Shown here piece by piece: positions 31,296 through 37,111 of a stretch of 43,586 nucleotides of DNA. Source of the stretch: a virus. The stretch's first letter is position 1. Each line of letters opens with the position of its first letter. A program made the translations under genes and the position numbers. The notes under the pieces were generated by a model. The model was not told the DNA's origin and did no database searches. It saw only the letters and a list, made by a program, of their open reading frames with translations. The stretch is taken from the IMG/VR virus record IMGVR_UViG_3300010430_000130, positions 1-43,586 of that record, one strand, 5' to 3'.

Positions 31296-32063
31296 ATGAC
31301 CAAAACAAGTGAAACGAATGGAACTGCGATTTCCCCAACACCCGGCCCAAAGGACTCAGGGGTACATCTGGAACTGCGCTGTGAGCCCTCCCCAACTCCC
31401 GAAACCGACAACACGAAGAAGTTCGAGGGATCGCCCCTCGCCCGCAAGAAGCGAGCCCCAATGACCCAGGCCACCAAGAACAAGATCGCCGCTGCCCGGA
31501 CTGGTAAGCGGATGAGTCAGGCCACCAGAGACAAGATCGCAGCCGCGGCAACGGTCAAGTGGGCGAGCCGTACGAAAGAGCAGATCGCCCTCATCTCCGC
31601 CAACATCCGCACGGGTCACCGACCCCCGGGATGGGTGATGCCACTCGTTGCCGTGAGGTCGCCAACCGGCCCGTCTTTCGAGCACCTGCCGAAGTATCCA
31701 CATGAACCGGTCGCGTTCCCAAGAACCGGCCCCCGGCATGGGAAGGTGACGATCACCATCGAGCCGGAGTATTATGACGACCTGATTGGACGAGTGGTCC
31801 GCCTAATGCCCTTCGCCGCGTTGGATGACCCCTGGCCCGACAACATCGAGCAATGGCTGACGTTCGAGTTCACGGACGAGTTGGTGATCTGTCACGGGTA
31901 CCGGGTCCTCCGGCATCCCAAAAGCAGTGCGGATTACCTGGAAGGCACTTCCAACGTCGATGGCACCGTGTACCGGATCTACGGCCAGGACCTCGTCGTC
32001 GAGTGTTCGGACGGTCGGAGCCAAACGCTGTGGGTGGCGCGGATCTCCCGGGACGGGCACTAA
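31296..32063 (+). CDS. NUMOD3-like DNA-binding protein
   Basis: A 255-residue protein from the ATG at 31296 (MTKTSETNGTAISPTPGPK); a GTG nine bases earlier is an alternative. Residues about 55-90 carry two NUMOD3-like repeats (MTQATKNKIAAARTGKRMSQ, ATRDKIAAAATVKW), the helical DNA-binding motif often found in homing endonucleases. No GIY-YIG or HNH domain follows. The C-terminal half is beta-rich with a strand-heavy EPEYYDDLIGRVVRLMPF region and GTVYRIYGQDLVVEC. It starts the rightward operon next to the repeat-rich region, so it could be the DNA-binding regulator or initiator of that region. This is inference from motif and position. Confidence 0.75.
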   Translation: MTKTSETNGTAISPTPGPKDSGVHLELRCEPSPTPETDNTKKFEGSPLARKKRAPMTQATKNKIAAARTGKRMSQATRDKIAAAATVKWASRTKEQIALISANIRTGHRPPGWVMPLVAVRSPTGPSFEHLPKYPHEPVAFPRTGPRHGKVTITIEPEYYDDLIGRVVRLMPFAALDDPWPDNIEQWLTFEFTDELVICHGYRVLRHPKSSADYLEGTSNVDGTVYRIYGQDLVVECSDGRSQTLWVARISRDGH

Positions 32064-32118
32064 AATAAATTCAGAAAAAGATTGCCGGGGGACCCGGGAT
32101 CACCGATACCAAGGAGAC

Positions 32119-32460
32119 ATGAGTAACGAAAAACAACTAGAGGATACGAAGGAAGCGCGAGTGGAGAGAACCGCCAACACCCTCGACGCCATCTTTCGTG
32201 GGGAAGATGTAACCCCTCCCACTAAAGCAGAAGAGGCTGAGATGACGGATCACGTCGCGGAGTTAATCAAAAAAGAAGCTCTCATCTACAAGAAAGACCT
32301 CGCCACAAGTCCTTGGGTGGGTATTGCCAAAACCAAAGTCGATCCCCTTTGCTTTCAACCCATCGGAGAAAAGGTCACCGATCCCGACGACGACTTCAAC
32401 GAGCCACTCCCGGAGCGCACTTGCAACCTGGACGACGAGAGCTGCGAATCTTGCAGTTGA
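32119..32460 (+). CDS. Small acidic protein with Cys-rich tail
   Basis: A 113-residue protein from the ATG at 32119. The charged helical N-terminus (EKQLEDTKEARVERTANTLD) is followed by an acidic C-terminus ending CNLDDESCESCS, four residues short of forming a standard knuckle. This is one of the few genes here with a good Shine-Dalgarno sequence, AAGGAG, although only two bases from the ATG. The frame is open far upstream, but that part reads as the shadow of the previous gene. Function unknown. Confidence 0.7.
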   Translation: MSNEKQLEDTKEARVERTANTLDAIFRGEDVTPPTKAEEAEMTDHVAELIKKEALIYKKDLATSPWVGIAKTKVDPLCFQPIGEKVTDPDDDFNEPLPERTCNLDDESCESCS

Positions 32461-32473
32461 ACCCCACGGAACC

Positions 32474-32767
32474 ATGAGTAAGCGAAACACACCGACCCTC
32501 GAGGATCTGATCTCCAAGGCGACCCTCAGCGAGAAGCTGCTGATCGAAGCAGTCCTCACTGCACAAGGAGAGAGCCCGGACACCCTCGACGCAAAGAAGA
32601 AGCTCCTGGAATGGGAATCGAAGAGGCTTGACTACGCCCTCGTATGGTTCGGGGATCTTATGAGGAGAACCATGATGGAGCACCCGGGGGGAACCCAGGG
32701 CCTCAAACAGGGCCTCGACCGCGCCATGGAAGGGTACATCAAAAGGAACCCAAAACCACGACCATGA
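32474..32767 (+). CDS. Small helical protein, 97 aa
   Basis: An ATG-start protein dominated by helices (SEKLLIEAVLTAQGESPDTL, LLEWESKRLDYALVWFGDLM) with a basic C-terminus (GYIKRNPKPRP). No known motif. Its TGA overlaps the ATG of the following small membrane gene as ATGA, and it starts 13 bases after the previous stop. It belongs to a five-gene block that ends at 34024. Function unknown. Confidence 0.75.
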   Translation: MSKRNTPTLEDLISKATLSEKLLIEAVLTAQGESPDTLDAKKKLLEWESKRLDYALVWFGDLMRRTMMEHPGGTQGLKQGLDRAMEGYIKRNPKPRP

Positions 32768-32889
32768 TCCTCACTGAGCCAGTCACCGTCTCCCTACCGA
32801 TCTACGGATGGGTGGGAGCACTGATCGCCCTGGTGGTGGTGTCTGTATTTGGTGGCCTTTTCCTGATAACGTACCTAGCACACAAATGA
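32764..32889 (+). CDS. 41-residue single-pass membrane protein
   Basis: Coupled to the previous gene by ATGA. The body is one hydrophobic helix (GWVGALIALVVVSVFGGLFL) with a short N-terminus (MILTEPVTVSLPIY) and a positively charged end (YLAHK). Together with the next small gene it forms a membrane pair. This pattern fits small phage holin or holin-partner genes, but no endolysin is seen nearby. Confidence 0.65.
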   Translation: MILTEPVTVSLPIYGWVGALIALVVVSVFGGLFLITYLAHK

Positions 32890-33053
32890 AAATCCCACTA
32901 CAACGCCTCGTCACCTTCCTCAACATCCCCCGCTCCACCAGGATGCTCCTCGGGTGTGGGGTGATCCCCATCGCCATGATCCTGCTGAAGAGCGGATACG
33001 ATCTCAGTGCACTGATCTGGGCTGTGGCCGGAGGTGCCCTGGTCTTCCTTTAA
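32886..33053 (+). CDS. 55-residue two-helix membrane protein
   Basis: Coupled to the 41-residue gene by ATGA. It contains two hydrophobic segments, GCGVIPIAMILLKSG (about 23-37) and ALIWAVAGGALVFL at the C-terminus, separated by a short polar loop. Two membrane helices is common for class II holins. A role as a holin or antiholin partner of the preceding gene is possible by architecture; not proven. Confidence 0.65.
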   Translation: MKIPLQRLVTFLNIPRSTRMLLGCGVIPIAMILLKSGYDLSALIWAVAGGALVFL

Positions 33054-33062
33054 CCCACACGA

Positions 33063-33494
33063 ATGGACATCAGGAACCTCACCCGTTGGTGGTTCGCCCC
33101 AAGAAGGCGGATAGCCCAACTGCGGATCGACCTCCGGAAAGTCCGGGAATACAACCTCTTGCTCGCAACCGAAAACCACAAACTAGAAACTGAAATGAAC
33201 ATCGAGATCGACGACCACAAGATTGCCCTACTGGTCAATGCAATCACAGCGGAGCTGAAGCCCTTCACGAAAACCCAGAGTCTCCGAGCACGGGTCTCCG
33301 GGATTGTGCTGGAGCACCTGAAGCCCAAAGCCGGAACCTCTTGCGGTAGATCAGCAAATTCCGCCATGGCACGGTTCGAGGACTCCATGGCAGAGGTAGA
33401 TCAGTGGTTGTATGACGAGATGGAGAAGTGGCACCGGGACAAATGCCAGGATGTGTACAGCGAACTGGCGAGCAAGGAGACCCCACACGAATGA
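33063..33494 (+). CDS. Coiled-coil protein; holds left inverted repeat
   Basis: A 143-residue protein. After a short N-terminal segment with tryptophans (NLTRWWFAPRRRIAQLRID), residues 15-50 form a coiled-coil-like stretch (LRKVREYNLLLATENHKLET). The C-terminal half is helical, with LYDEMEKWHRDKCQDVYSEL. The DNA for residues 88-100 (KAGTSCGRSANS) is the left arm of the 38-bp inverted repeat, so this coding segment is shared in inverted form with the 3' end of the next gene. Its stop overlaps that gene's ATG. Function unknown. Confidence 0.75.
   Translation: MDIRNLTRWWFAPRRRIAQLRIDLRKVREYNLLLATENHKLETEMNIEIDDHKIALLVNAITAELKPFTKTQSLRARVSGIVLEHLKPKAGTSCGRSANSAMARFEDSMAEVDQWLYDEMEKWHRDKCQDVYSELASKETPHE
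33326..33363 (+). repeat. 38-bp inverted repeat, left arm
   Basis: Begins CAAAGCCGGAACCTCTTGCG and lies within the gene at 33063. Its exact reverse complement is at 34012-34049; I compared the arms base by base and found no mismatch. The two enclose 648 bases, a multiple of three. Confidence 0.95.
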
Positions 33495-34024
33495 AAACAC
33501 TCCACGACAAACACATCGACCTGCTGGACAGCGTGAACTATGCGCTCACCCAGAAACACCACGACGACGCCCGTCTCGCGCTCCGCTACTGGAGGCAGGG
33601 GGTGGAAGACGCTGGACTCAAGTTGGACCTGTGTGCCGCAGACTGGCACTACATAGATAAAGGTATCGAGAGAGACATGACAGCCGGGGTCTTCTTGGAT
33701 TGGAAGCCGGAGCAGACCCCACCCGTCAGCTTCATCGAACCTGAGAACCTGCCGCCCGACATCGCCGAGTTCCGTGAAAAGACAGACGCAGCAGTCAACA
33801 AGGCGGCGAAGCAGGCACTCGCTCACTTCAATGAAGCCGCCAGTGACGCACTCAAGAAGCACTGCGGTAAACTGCCAAGTGCCCCCGAACTCATGGATCA
33901 CGCGAAAGCCAAAGTATCGCCGGACGGCACCCGAGTCCTGACGTGGGACGGAGAGGTGATCCTCACGATCCTGCCCCCAGTAGTCACCCAGGACCCCTTC
34001 CCCGGACAATCCGGAATTTGCTGA
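33491..34024 (+). CDS. Hypothetical protein, 177 aa
   Basis: An ATGA-coupled gene. It has an N-terminal helical part (IDLLDSVNYALTQKHHDDAR, then LALRYWRQGVEDAGL), an acidic linker (about 70-95), and an Ala/Lys helical region (AAVNKAAKQALAHFNEAASD). It ends with a beta-rich tail (RVLTWDGEVILTILPPVV). The last codons and stop are inside the right arm of the 38-bp inverted repeat. It has no recognised family. It is the last gene of the first rightward block and converges on the minus-strand pair at 34052-34656. Confidence 0.75.
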   Translation: MKTLHDKHIDLLDSVNYALTQKHHDDARLALRYWRQGVEDAGLKLDLCAADWHYIDKGIERDMTAGVFLDWKPEQTPPVSFIEPENLPPDIAEFREKTDAAVNKAAKQALAHFNEAASDALKKHCGKLPSAPELMDHAKAKVSPDGTRVLTWDGEVILTILPPVVTQDPFPGQSGIC

Positions 34025-34049
34025 TCTACCGCAAGAGGTTCCGGCTTTG
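34012..34049 (-). repeat. 38-bp inverted repeat, right arm
   Basis: Starts CGGAATTTGCTGATCTACCG and is the exact reverse complement of 33326-33363. It covers the TGA of the gene at 33491-34024 and ends two bases before the stop of the convergent gene at 34052. Confidence 0.95.
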
Positions 34050-34051
34050 AC

Positions 34052-34261
34052 CTACCCGTATCCGATGAATGTCATCTCACCGATTTCCGTGTGGAGGTAC
34101 TCGAAGATGGAGCCACCCCCACGAGAGTCCGTCACCTCACGAGATCCAGACACAGACACCTCGGACATATCGGCGAGGACTTGAAGGATCGCCCCGAGAG
34201 GTAGCTCCTGCATGTCCGCTACGAGACCGTCCTGTGGCCCGTCTGTGAAGTGGAAGATCAT
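34052..34261 (-). CDS. Small acidic protein, 69 aa
   Basis: A 69-residue protein (MIFHFTDGPQDGLVADMQEL), with an acidic N-terminal half and a strand-rich C-terminus (GGGSIFEYLHTEIGEMTFIG). Its start overlaps the stop of the 132-residue gene upstream (34258-34261) as ATGA. It forms a two-gene minus-strand island among plus-strand genes. No family recognised. Confidence 0.65.
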   Translation of the reverse strand: MIFHFTDGPQDGLVADMQELPLGAILQVLADMSEVSVSGSREVTDSRGGGSIFEYLHTEIGEMTFIGYG

Positions 34262-34656
34262 CCTTCGAGGTTGAGACCTGCGAGGAAGGCCACCCGAAGC
34301 CGGTCTTCCAGCTCTCCGTAGAGACGGGCGTGGTCCTTGGGGAGGCGAGTGTCCATGGCATCGAGACCAGCCGGACTGGCGCAGAACTCGCGGAAGGACT
34401 CCTCGATGAAGGAGAGTCCAACATCCTTGGCAACCGCGGCCTGCTCGTTGAGCGTGTCATCGGGTGGAGTCTCGATGACCGGAGTCTCGACGACCGGAGT
34501 CTCGACGACCGGAGTCTCGACGACCGGAGCTTCGACGACGACTCCCGGAGGACCGGGATAGACTGTGACAACGCCGGGAGTCGGGGACTCGCAAGCGGAT
34601 GAGGTTGGTTTTTTAGCTGACGGGATTATTTTCAGTGGACGTTTGTTTCTTGCCAT
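34258..34656 (-). CDS. Protein with VVETP tandem repeats
   Basis: A 132-residue protein. A Lys/Ser-rich N-terminus precedes a tandem stretch PVVETPVVETPVVETPVIET at about 45-64. Each five-residue unit is encoded by a 15-base repeat (GGAGTCTCGACGACC), so the length is likely to change by slippage. The C-terminal half (FIEESFREFCASPAGLDAMD) is helical. The leader toward the divergent plus gene contains one copy of the 24-bp element at 34697-34720. Function unknown. Confidence 0.7.
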   Translation of the reverse strand: MARNKRPLKIIPSAKKPTSSACESPTPGVVTVYPGPPGVVVEAPVVETPVVETPVVETPVIETPPDDTLNEQAAVAKDVGLSFIEESFREFCASPAGLDAMDTRLPKDHARLYGELEDRLRVAFLAGLNLEG

Positions 34657-34696
34657 GCACGGACGATAGGCACAAGGAACGCGGAGGCGAGAAAAT

Positions 34697-34720
34697 AATT
34701 ACGAATTATCTCGACGACTC
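34697..34720 (+). repeat. 24-bp start-linked repeat, copy 1
   Basis: Begins AATTACGAATTATCTCGACG and ends ACTC; the identical 24 bases occur at 35604-35627. Here the full dyad ATAATT-ACG-AATTAT is present. It ends 27 bases before the ATG at 34748, and the sequence just before that ATG (GTACCTCGACATGA) also resembles copy 2's. It may be a phage promoter or operator. Confidence 0.85.
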
Positions 34721-34747
34721 TGCGGAGCGGGGGGAAGGTACCTCGAC

Positions 34748-35029
34748 ATGAACAAACCCATTGGTCCCCTGAACCAGCCACTCGGAAGCCCAACATTGAA
34801 CTCGCTCGCCGCTCCCGACATGGTGAACGAGCCGCCCCATTATAAGGCCCATGCCAGCGGGGTAGAATGTATCACGATCACGGAGCACATGGGGTTCAAC
34901 CTCGGTAATGCTGTGAAATACATCTGGAGAGCTGACGAAAAGGGCAAGGCAATCCAGGATCTCAAGAAAGCCCGGTGGTATATCGACCGAGAAATCACCC
35001 GTCGCCTAGCTAAAGATCAGACGCCATGA
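34748..35029 (+). CDS. DUF3310-family protein
   Basis: A 93-residue protein. The middle reads VNEPPHYKAHASGVECITIT, then MGFNLGNAVKYIWRADEKGK and LKKARWYIDREI, the conserved order of DUF3310 (PPHY, EC-I, F-GNA-KY-WRA, K, DLKKA-WY). T7 gp1.7, reported as a nucleotide kinase, is to my memory a relative, so a nucleotide-metabolism role is possible. A 23-residue hydrophilic N-terminus precedes the domain. It is the first gene after the 24-bp repeat and is coupled by ATGA to the next gene. Confidence 0.85.
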   Translation: MNKPIGPLNQPLGSPTLNSLAAPDMVNEPPHYKAHASGVECITITEHMGFNLGNAVKYIWRADEKGKAIQDLKKARWYIDREITRRLAKDQTP

Positions 35030-35256
35030 ATAAGAAATCATCCGCTTGTTCGCGGTTGGTCGATACCCTGAGAGCGGAGGCAAAGGGGAACGATCTGAGC
35101 GAGGACGACCAAGGAAATCTACGGGTGTTGGCGGAAACTAAGGATGGTAAATTTTATAAGCTCGGACACGTATCCGCCGACTTGGTTTACCAATCTCCCA
35201 GGGTTGCCAAGGCAGCAATCGAGCGCATCAAATTTCACAAAACTTTAAAGATATGA
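35026..35256 (+). CDS. Small protein, 76 aa
   Basis: An ATGA-coupled gene. The protein (MNKKSSACSRLVDTLRAEAK) is helical and basic at both ends, with a short beta stretch in the middle (LRVLAETKDGKFYKLGHVSA). No family recognised. The gene between its two overlaps is compact and in the same frame as neither neighbour. Confidence 0.75.
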   Translation: MNKKSSACSRLVDTLRAEAKGNDLSEDDQGNLRVLAETKDGKFYKLGHVSADLVYQSPRVAKAAIERIKFHKTLKI

Positions 35257-35564
35257 CAACAGAAAAAACATGGATGGAAGAGGCTCGTCAGATCGCCGCG
35301 CAATGCTGGCGTGACGAGGAAACGCAAGATCGTGAAATGGATGTCGTCCTCGCGGAAGCGGTGGCGAAGCGGATCGCGGCCTGGATGGAGACTGCCGCGC
35401 AGAGCCAACGCAACACGGACTACTATCGTGGTCTGTTGGAGCGATGTGGGAAAGCGATTGGCGACCGTGCCTACACTCAGGACGACGGGGGCAGGAGCGA
35501 GGATGTTCTTTGCGCCAAGATCCCCGAGATCGTGGAAACCGATTACGTCAACGGAGGGGGTTAA
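35253..35564 (+). CDS. Small phage protein, 103 aa
   Basis: An ATGA-coupled protein (MTTEKTWMEEARQIAAQCWR) with an all-helical, acidic body and two Cys (C18 and C65). It resembles many short accessory proteins of podoviruses and siphoviruses in composition (ETAAQSQRNTDYYRGLLERC, then GKAIG). A fragment that copies the end of the DUF3310 gene follows immediately. No activity can be assigned. Confidence 0.75.
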   Translation: MTTEKTWMEEARQIAAQCWRDEETQDREMDVVLAEAVAKRIAAWMETAAQSQRNTDYYRGLLERCGKAIGDRAYTQDDGGRSEDVLCAKIPEIVETDYVNGGG

Positions 35565-35604
35565 GAACAAGGAGATCACCCGTCGCCTGATGCTTGAAAA
35601 ATAA
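35562..35604 (+). pseudogene. Fragment copying the DUF3310 C-terminus
   Basis: Right after the stop of the 103-residue gene, a separate frame reads KNKEITRRLMLEK then TAA. The DUF3310 gene ends REITRRLAKDQTP, and 14 bases (ATCACCCGTCGCCT) are identical (34994-35007 and 35575-35588). It leads directly into copy 2 of the 24-bp repeat, so gene end and repeat seem to have been duplicated as one segment. Confidence 0.55.
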
Positions 35605-35627
35605 ATTACGAATTATCTCGACGACTC
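35604..35627 (+). repeat. 24-bp start-linked repeat, copy 2
   Basis: Identical to 34697-34720. It ends 28 bases before the ATG at 35656, which is also preceded by GTACCCGACATGA, matching the GTACCTCGACATGA of copy 1. Both copies read in the direction of the downstream gene. Confidence 0.85.
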
Positions 35628-35655
35628 AGATCCCCCGCAATATCAAGTACCCGAC

Positions 35656-36120
35656 ATGAGTAACAAACCAATCCCGTTCCAACCTGACCACATCGAAGGG
35701 TCGAACTTAAAGTGCCAGTTCCCGCTCCTCACCATTGGCGAGGACAGTTGCATGACTACGCCGATCAAGACCGCGGTGATCCTGATGTACCGCACGGGCA
35801 CCGGACCATGGATGCCCCTCTCGCCGACCATCTACTTGAACCCGGAGGGGATGATCCCGACGGACATCCTCCGCGCGGTACCCGAGGATGACATCTCCGA
35901 GGTCATCGCCCACGACATTGCCACCGGGGAGGCGACCACATTGGCCCTCGCCGAGGGGGAGACCCCAGGTCCGGGGTTCGCGAAGTTCCCAGGAGAGGGG
36001 GAGTTCTCCCAGCAAGAACTTCTCGAGGACCTGAAGGAGGCCGCTGACTGGATCGACGACACCAGCACCGAGTGTGGGCAGAACAAGGCGGCAGAAATCC
36101 GAGCCAAATACTTCGAGTGA
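35656..36120 (+). CDS. Hypothetical protein, 154 aa
   Basis: A 154-residue acidic protein. The central part (TAVILMYRTGTGPWMPLSPT) is beta-rich, and the rest is helical with an acidic C-terminus (EFSQQELLEDLKEAADWIDD). No known motif. It follows copy 2 of the 24-bp repeat and is coupled to the next gene by GTGA. Its leader has no Shine-Dalgarno site. Function unknown. Confidence 0.75.
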   Translation: MSNKPIPFQPDHIEGSNLKCQFPLLTIGEDSCMTTPIKTAVILMYRTGTGPWMPLSPTIYLNPEGMIPTDILRAVPEDDISEVIAHDIATGEATTLALAEGETPGPGFAKFPGEGEFSQQELLEDLKEAADWIDDTSTECGQNKAAEIRAKYFE

Positions 36121-36290
36121 GTAGCTACAAGAGGTACTCAAAGCCCCACGGGGGCACCGACACCCACTATGTCCCGGTGGTGTTGAGTGAGAAAGCCCGG
36201 GACAACTTCGACAAGATCTTCGGCAAGAAGGACTTCGTAGCCAAGAAACTCGCCGCACCAAAACAGTCACATGTACAAACACCGAAATAG
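36117..36290 (+). CDS. Small basic protein, GTG start
   Basis: The GTG at 36117 overlaps the TGA of the previous gene (GTGA), which I prefer over a longer frame. The 57-residue product reads MSSYKRYSKPHGGTDTHYVP, then VVLSEKARDNFDKIFGKKDF with a Lys-rich tail. It overlaps the next gene by 20 bases. No family recognised. Confidence 0.65.
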   Translation: MSSYKRYSKPHGGTDTHYVPVVLSEKARDNFDKIFGKKDFVAKKLAAPKQSHVQTPK

Positions 36291-36540
36291 CAACCCAGCG
36301 AAATCCCTGAGTAAGGGAGCCCTCCACGAGACATCTCCACAAGCACTCGCCCCATCGGGGCAGCGGAAGTTGATGGACACCGTGGACATCGTGTCAACGA
36401 GACTCCCAGGCAAATGGCTCCGGGTCTTCCCGGCCACAGCAAAGGAGATCTTCTTCATCCAGGCAGTCGAGCACCAGCAAGACAAGTTCGCTCCGGCCCA
36501 AGGAGCGGGGATCTTGGTGAGACCGGAGGTACTGGCATGA
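36271..36540 (+). CDS. Small protein, 89 aa
   Basis: Starts at an ATG 20 bases inside the previous gene. The protein (MYKHRNSNPAKSLSKGALHE) has a Ser/Ala-rich, basic N-terminus and a central segment IVSTRLPGKWLRVFPATAKE, then GAGILVRPEVLA. No motif recognised. Coupled to the next gene by ATGA. The 20-base overlap is larger than the usual one-base ATGA, which leaves some doubt about its exact start. Confidence 0.65.
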   Translation: MYKHRNSNPAKSLSKGALHETSPQALAPSGQRKLMDTVDIVSTRLPGKWLRVFPATAKEIFFIQAVEHQQDKFAPAQGAGILVRPEVLA

Positions 36541-36722
36541 TCGCGATCAAAATACCCGACGATATAGCTTTCGGATTCCTTGTCACGGTGGTGATCGTCG
36601 CCTTCTTCCTGGCAGTGGGGAAAGGCCGTGACTCACAGGAACAGACCTTACGAGTTCGCTACCAGGAGGAGACGAAACAAGCGGAGGCCCAACAACGCCA
36701 CACCGAGGAGGAAGGGGAATGA
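36537..36722 (+). CDS. Small membrane protein with coiled tail
   Basis: An ATGA-coupled 61-residue protein with an N-terminal membrane helix (AFGFLVTVVIVAFFLAVGKG, about 11-30) and a charged helical tail (VRYQEETKQAEAQQRHTEEE). This order, anchor then coiled tail, is that of small i-spanin-like or other phage inner-membrane proteins. No lysis partner is recognised, so the role is open. Confidence 0.6.
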   Translation: MIAIKIPDDIAFGFLVTVVIVAFFLAVGKGRDSQEQTLRVRYQEETKQAEAQQRHTEEEGE

Positions 36723-36886
36723 ACGAAAAGCCCCCATCCCCTCCTTTATTGTGTCGCCTCATCGGGCACCGCTGGCTAAAGCAACTCACCGATGAGAAGA
36801 CAGATCCTGGATTCCGCAGGGTCACCACCTACAACATCCAATTTTGCTTGAGGTGCGGTGTCCCAAACCCATCATTTGAGAAATAA
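36719..36886 (+). CDS. Zinc-ribbon-like small protein (DUF1660 type)
   Basis: An ATGA-coupled 55-residue protein. The N-terminus reads LLCRLIGHRW and the C-terminus FCLRCGVPNPSFEK; the C-x-L-IGH-W block plus a terminal CxxCG is the layout of DUF1660-like phage proteins, which pair two Cys-containing turns to bind zinc. The middle is basic and hydrophilic. Exact family membership is from pattern only. Confidence 0.65.
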   Translation: MNEKPPSPPLLCRLIGHRWLKQLTDEKTDPGFRRVTTYNIQFCLRCGVPNPSFEK

Positions 36887-36893
36887 CAATACC

Positions 36894-37067
36894 ATGCACA
36901 TCAGAATCAAGAGAAACAAAAACGGCAAGTACTTCTGGACCCTGGTCTCCAGGAACGGCAGGACACTCGCCACCTCGGAGTCCTACTCATCCAAGCAAGC
37001 GTGCCAGAGCACCGTGGCCACGGTGTCCAAACACTCGGGGGAAATCCCCATCAAATACTGCGACTGA
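36894..37067 (+). CDS. DUF1508 / UPF0339-like small protein
   Basis: A 57-residue protein (MHIRIKRNKNGKYFWTLVSR, then NGRTLATSESYSSKQACQST). The order (strand with W, NGR, A-TSE-Y-SK, C, helix) matches the DUF1508 domain (UPF0339, YegP-like), usually found as tandem repeats in bacteria; here there is a single copy. Function unknown. It is the last small gene before the portal and starts with an AACAATACC leader. Confidence 0.8.
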   Translation: MHIRIKRNKNGKYFWTLVSRNGRTLATSESYSSKQACQSTVATVSKHSGEIPIKYCD

Positions 37068-37111
37068 GCATCTCAGTTGACTGAACTCGGAAATCCCTAT
37101 ACAAGAACCAC

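Noticed and set aside
33401-34009. 202-codon antisense frame inside the inverted-repeat segment
   Set aside because: It mirrors the codon use of the forward genes; an inversion would be needed to express it with an N-terminus. Kept only as a hypothesis in the inversion finding.
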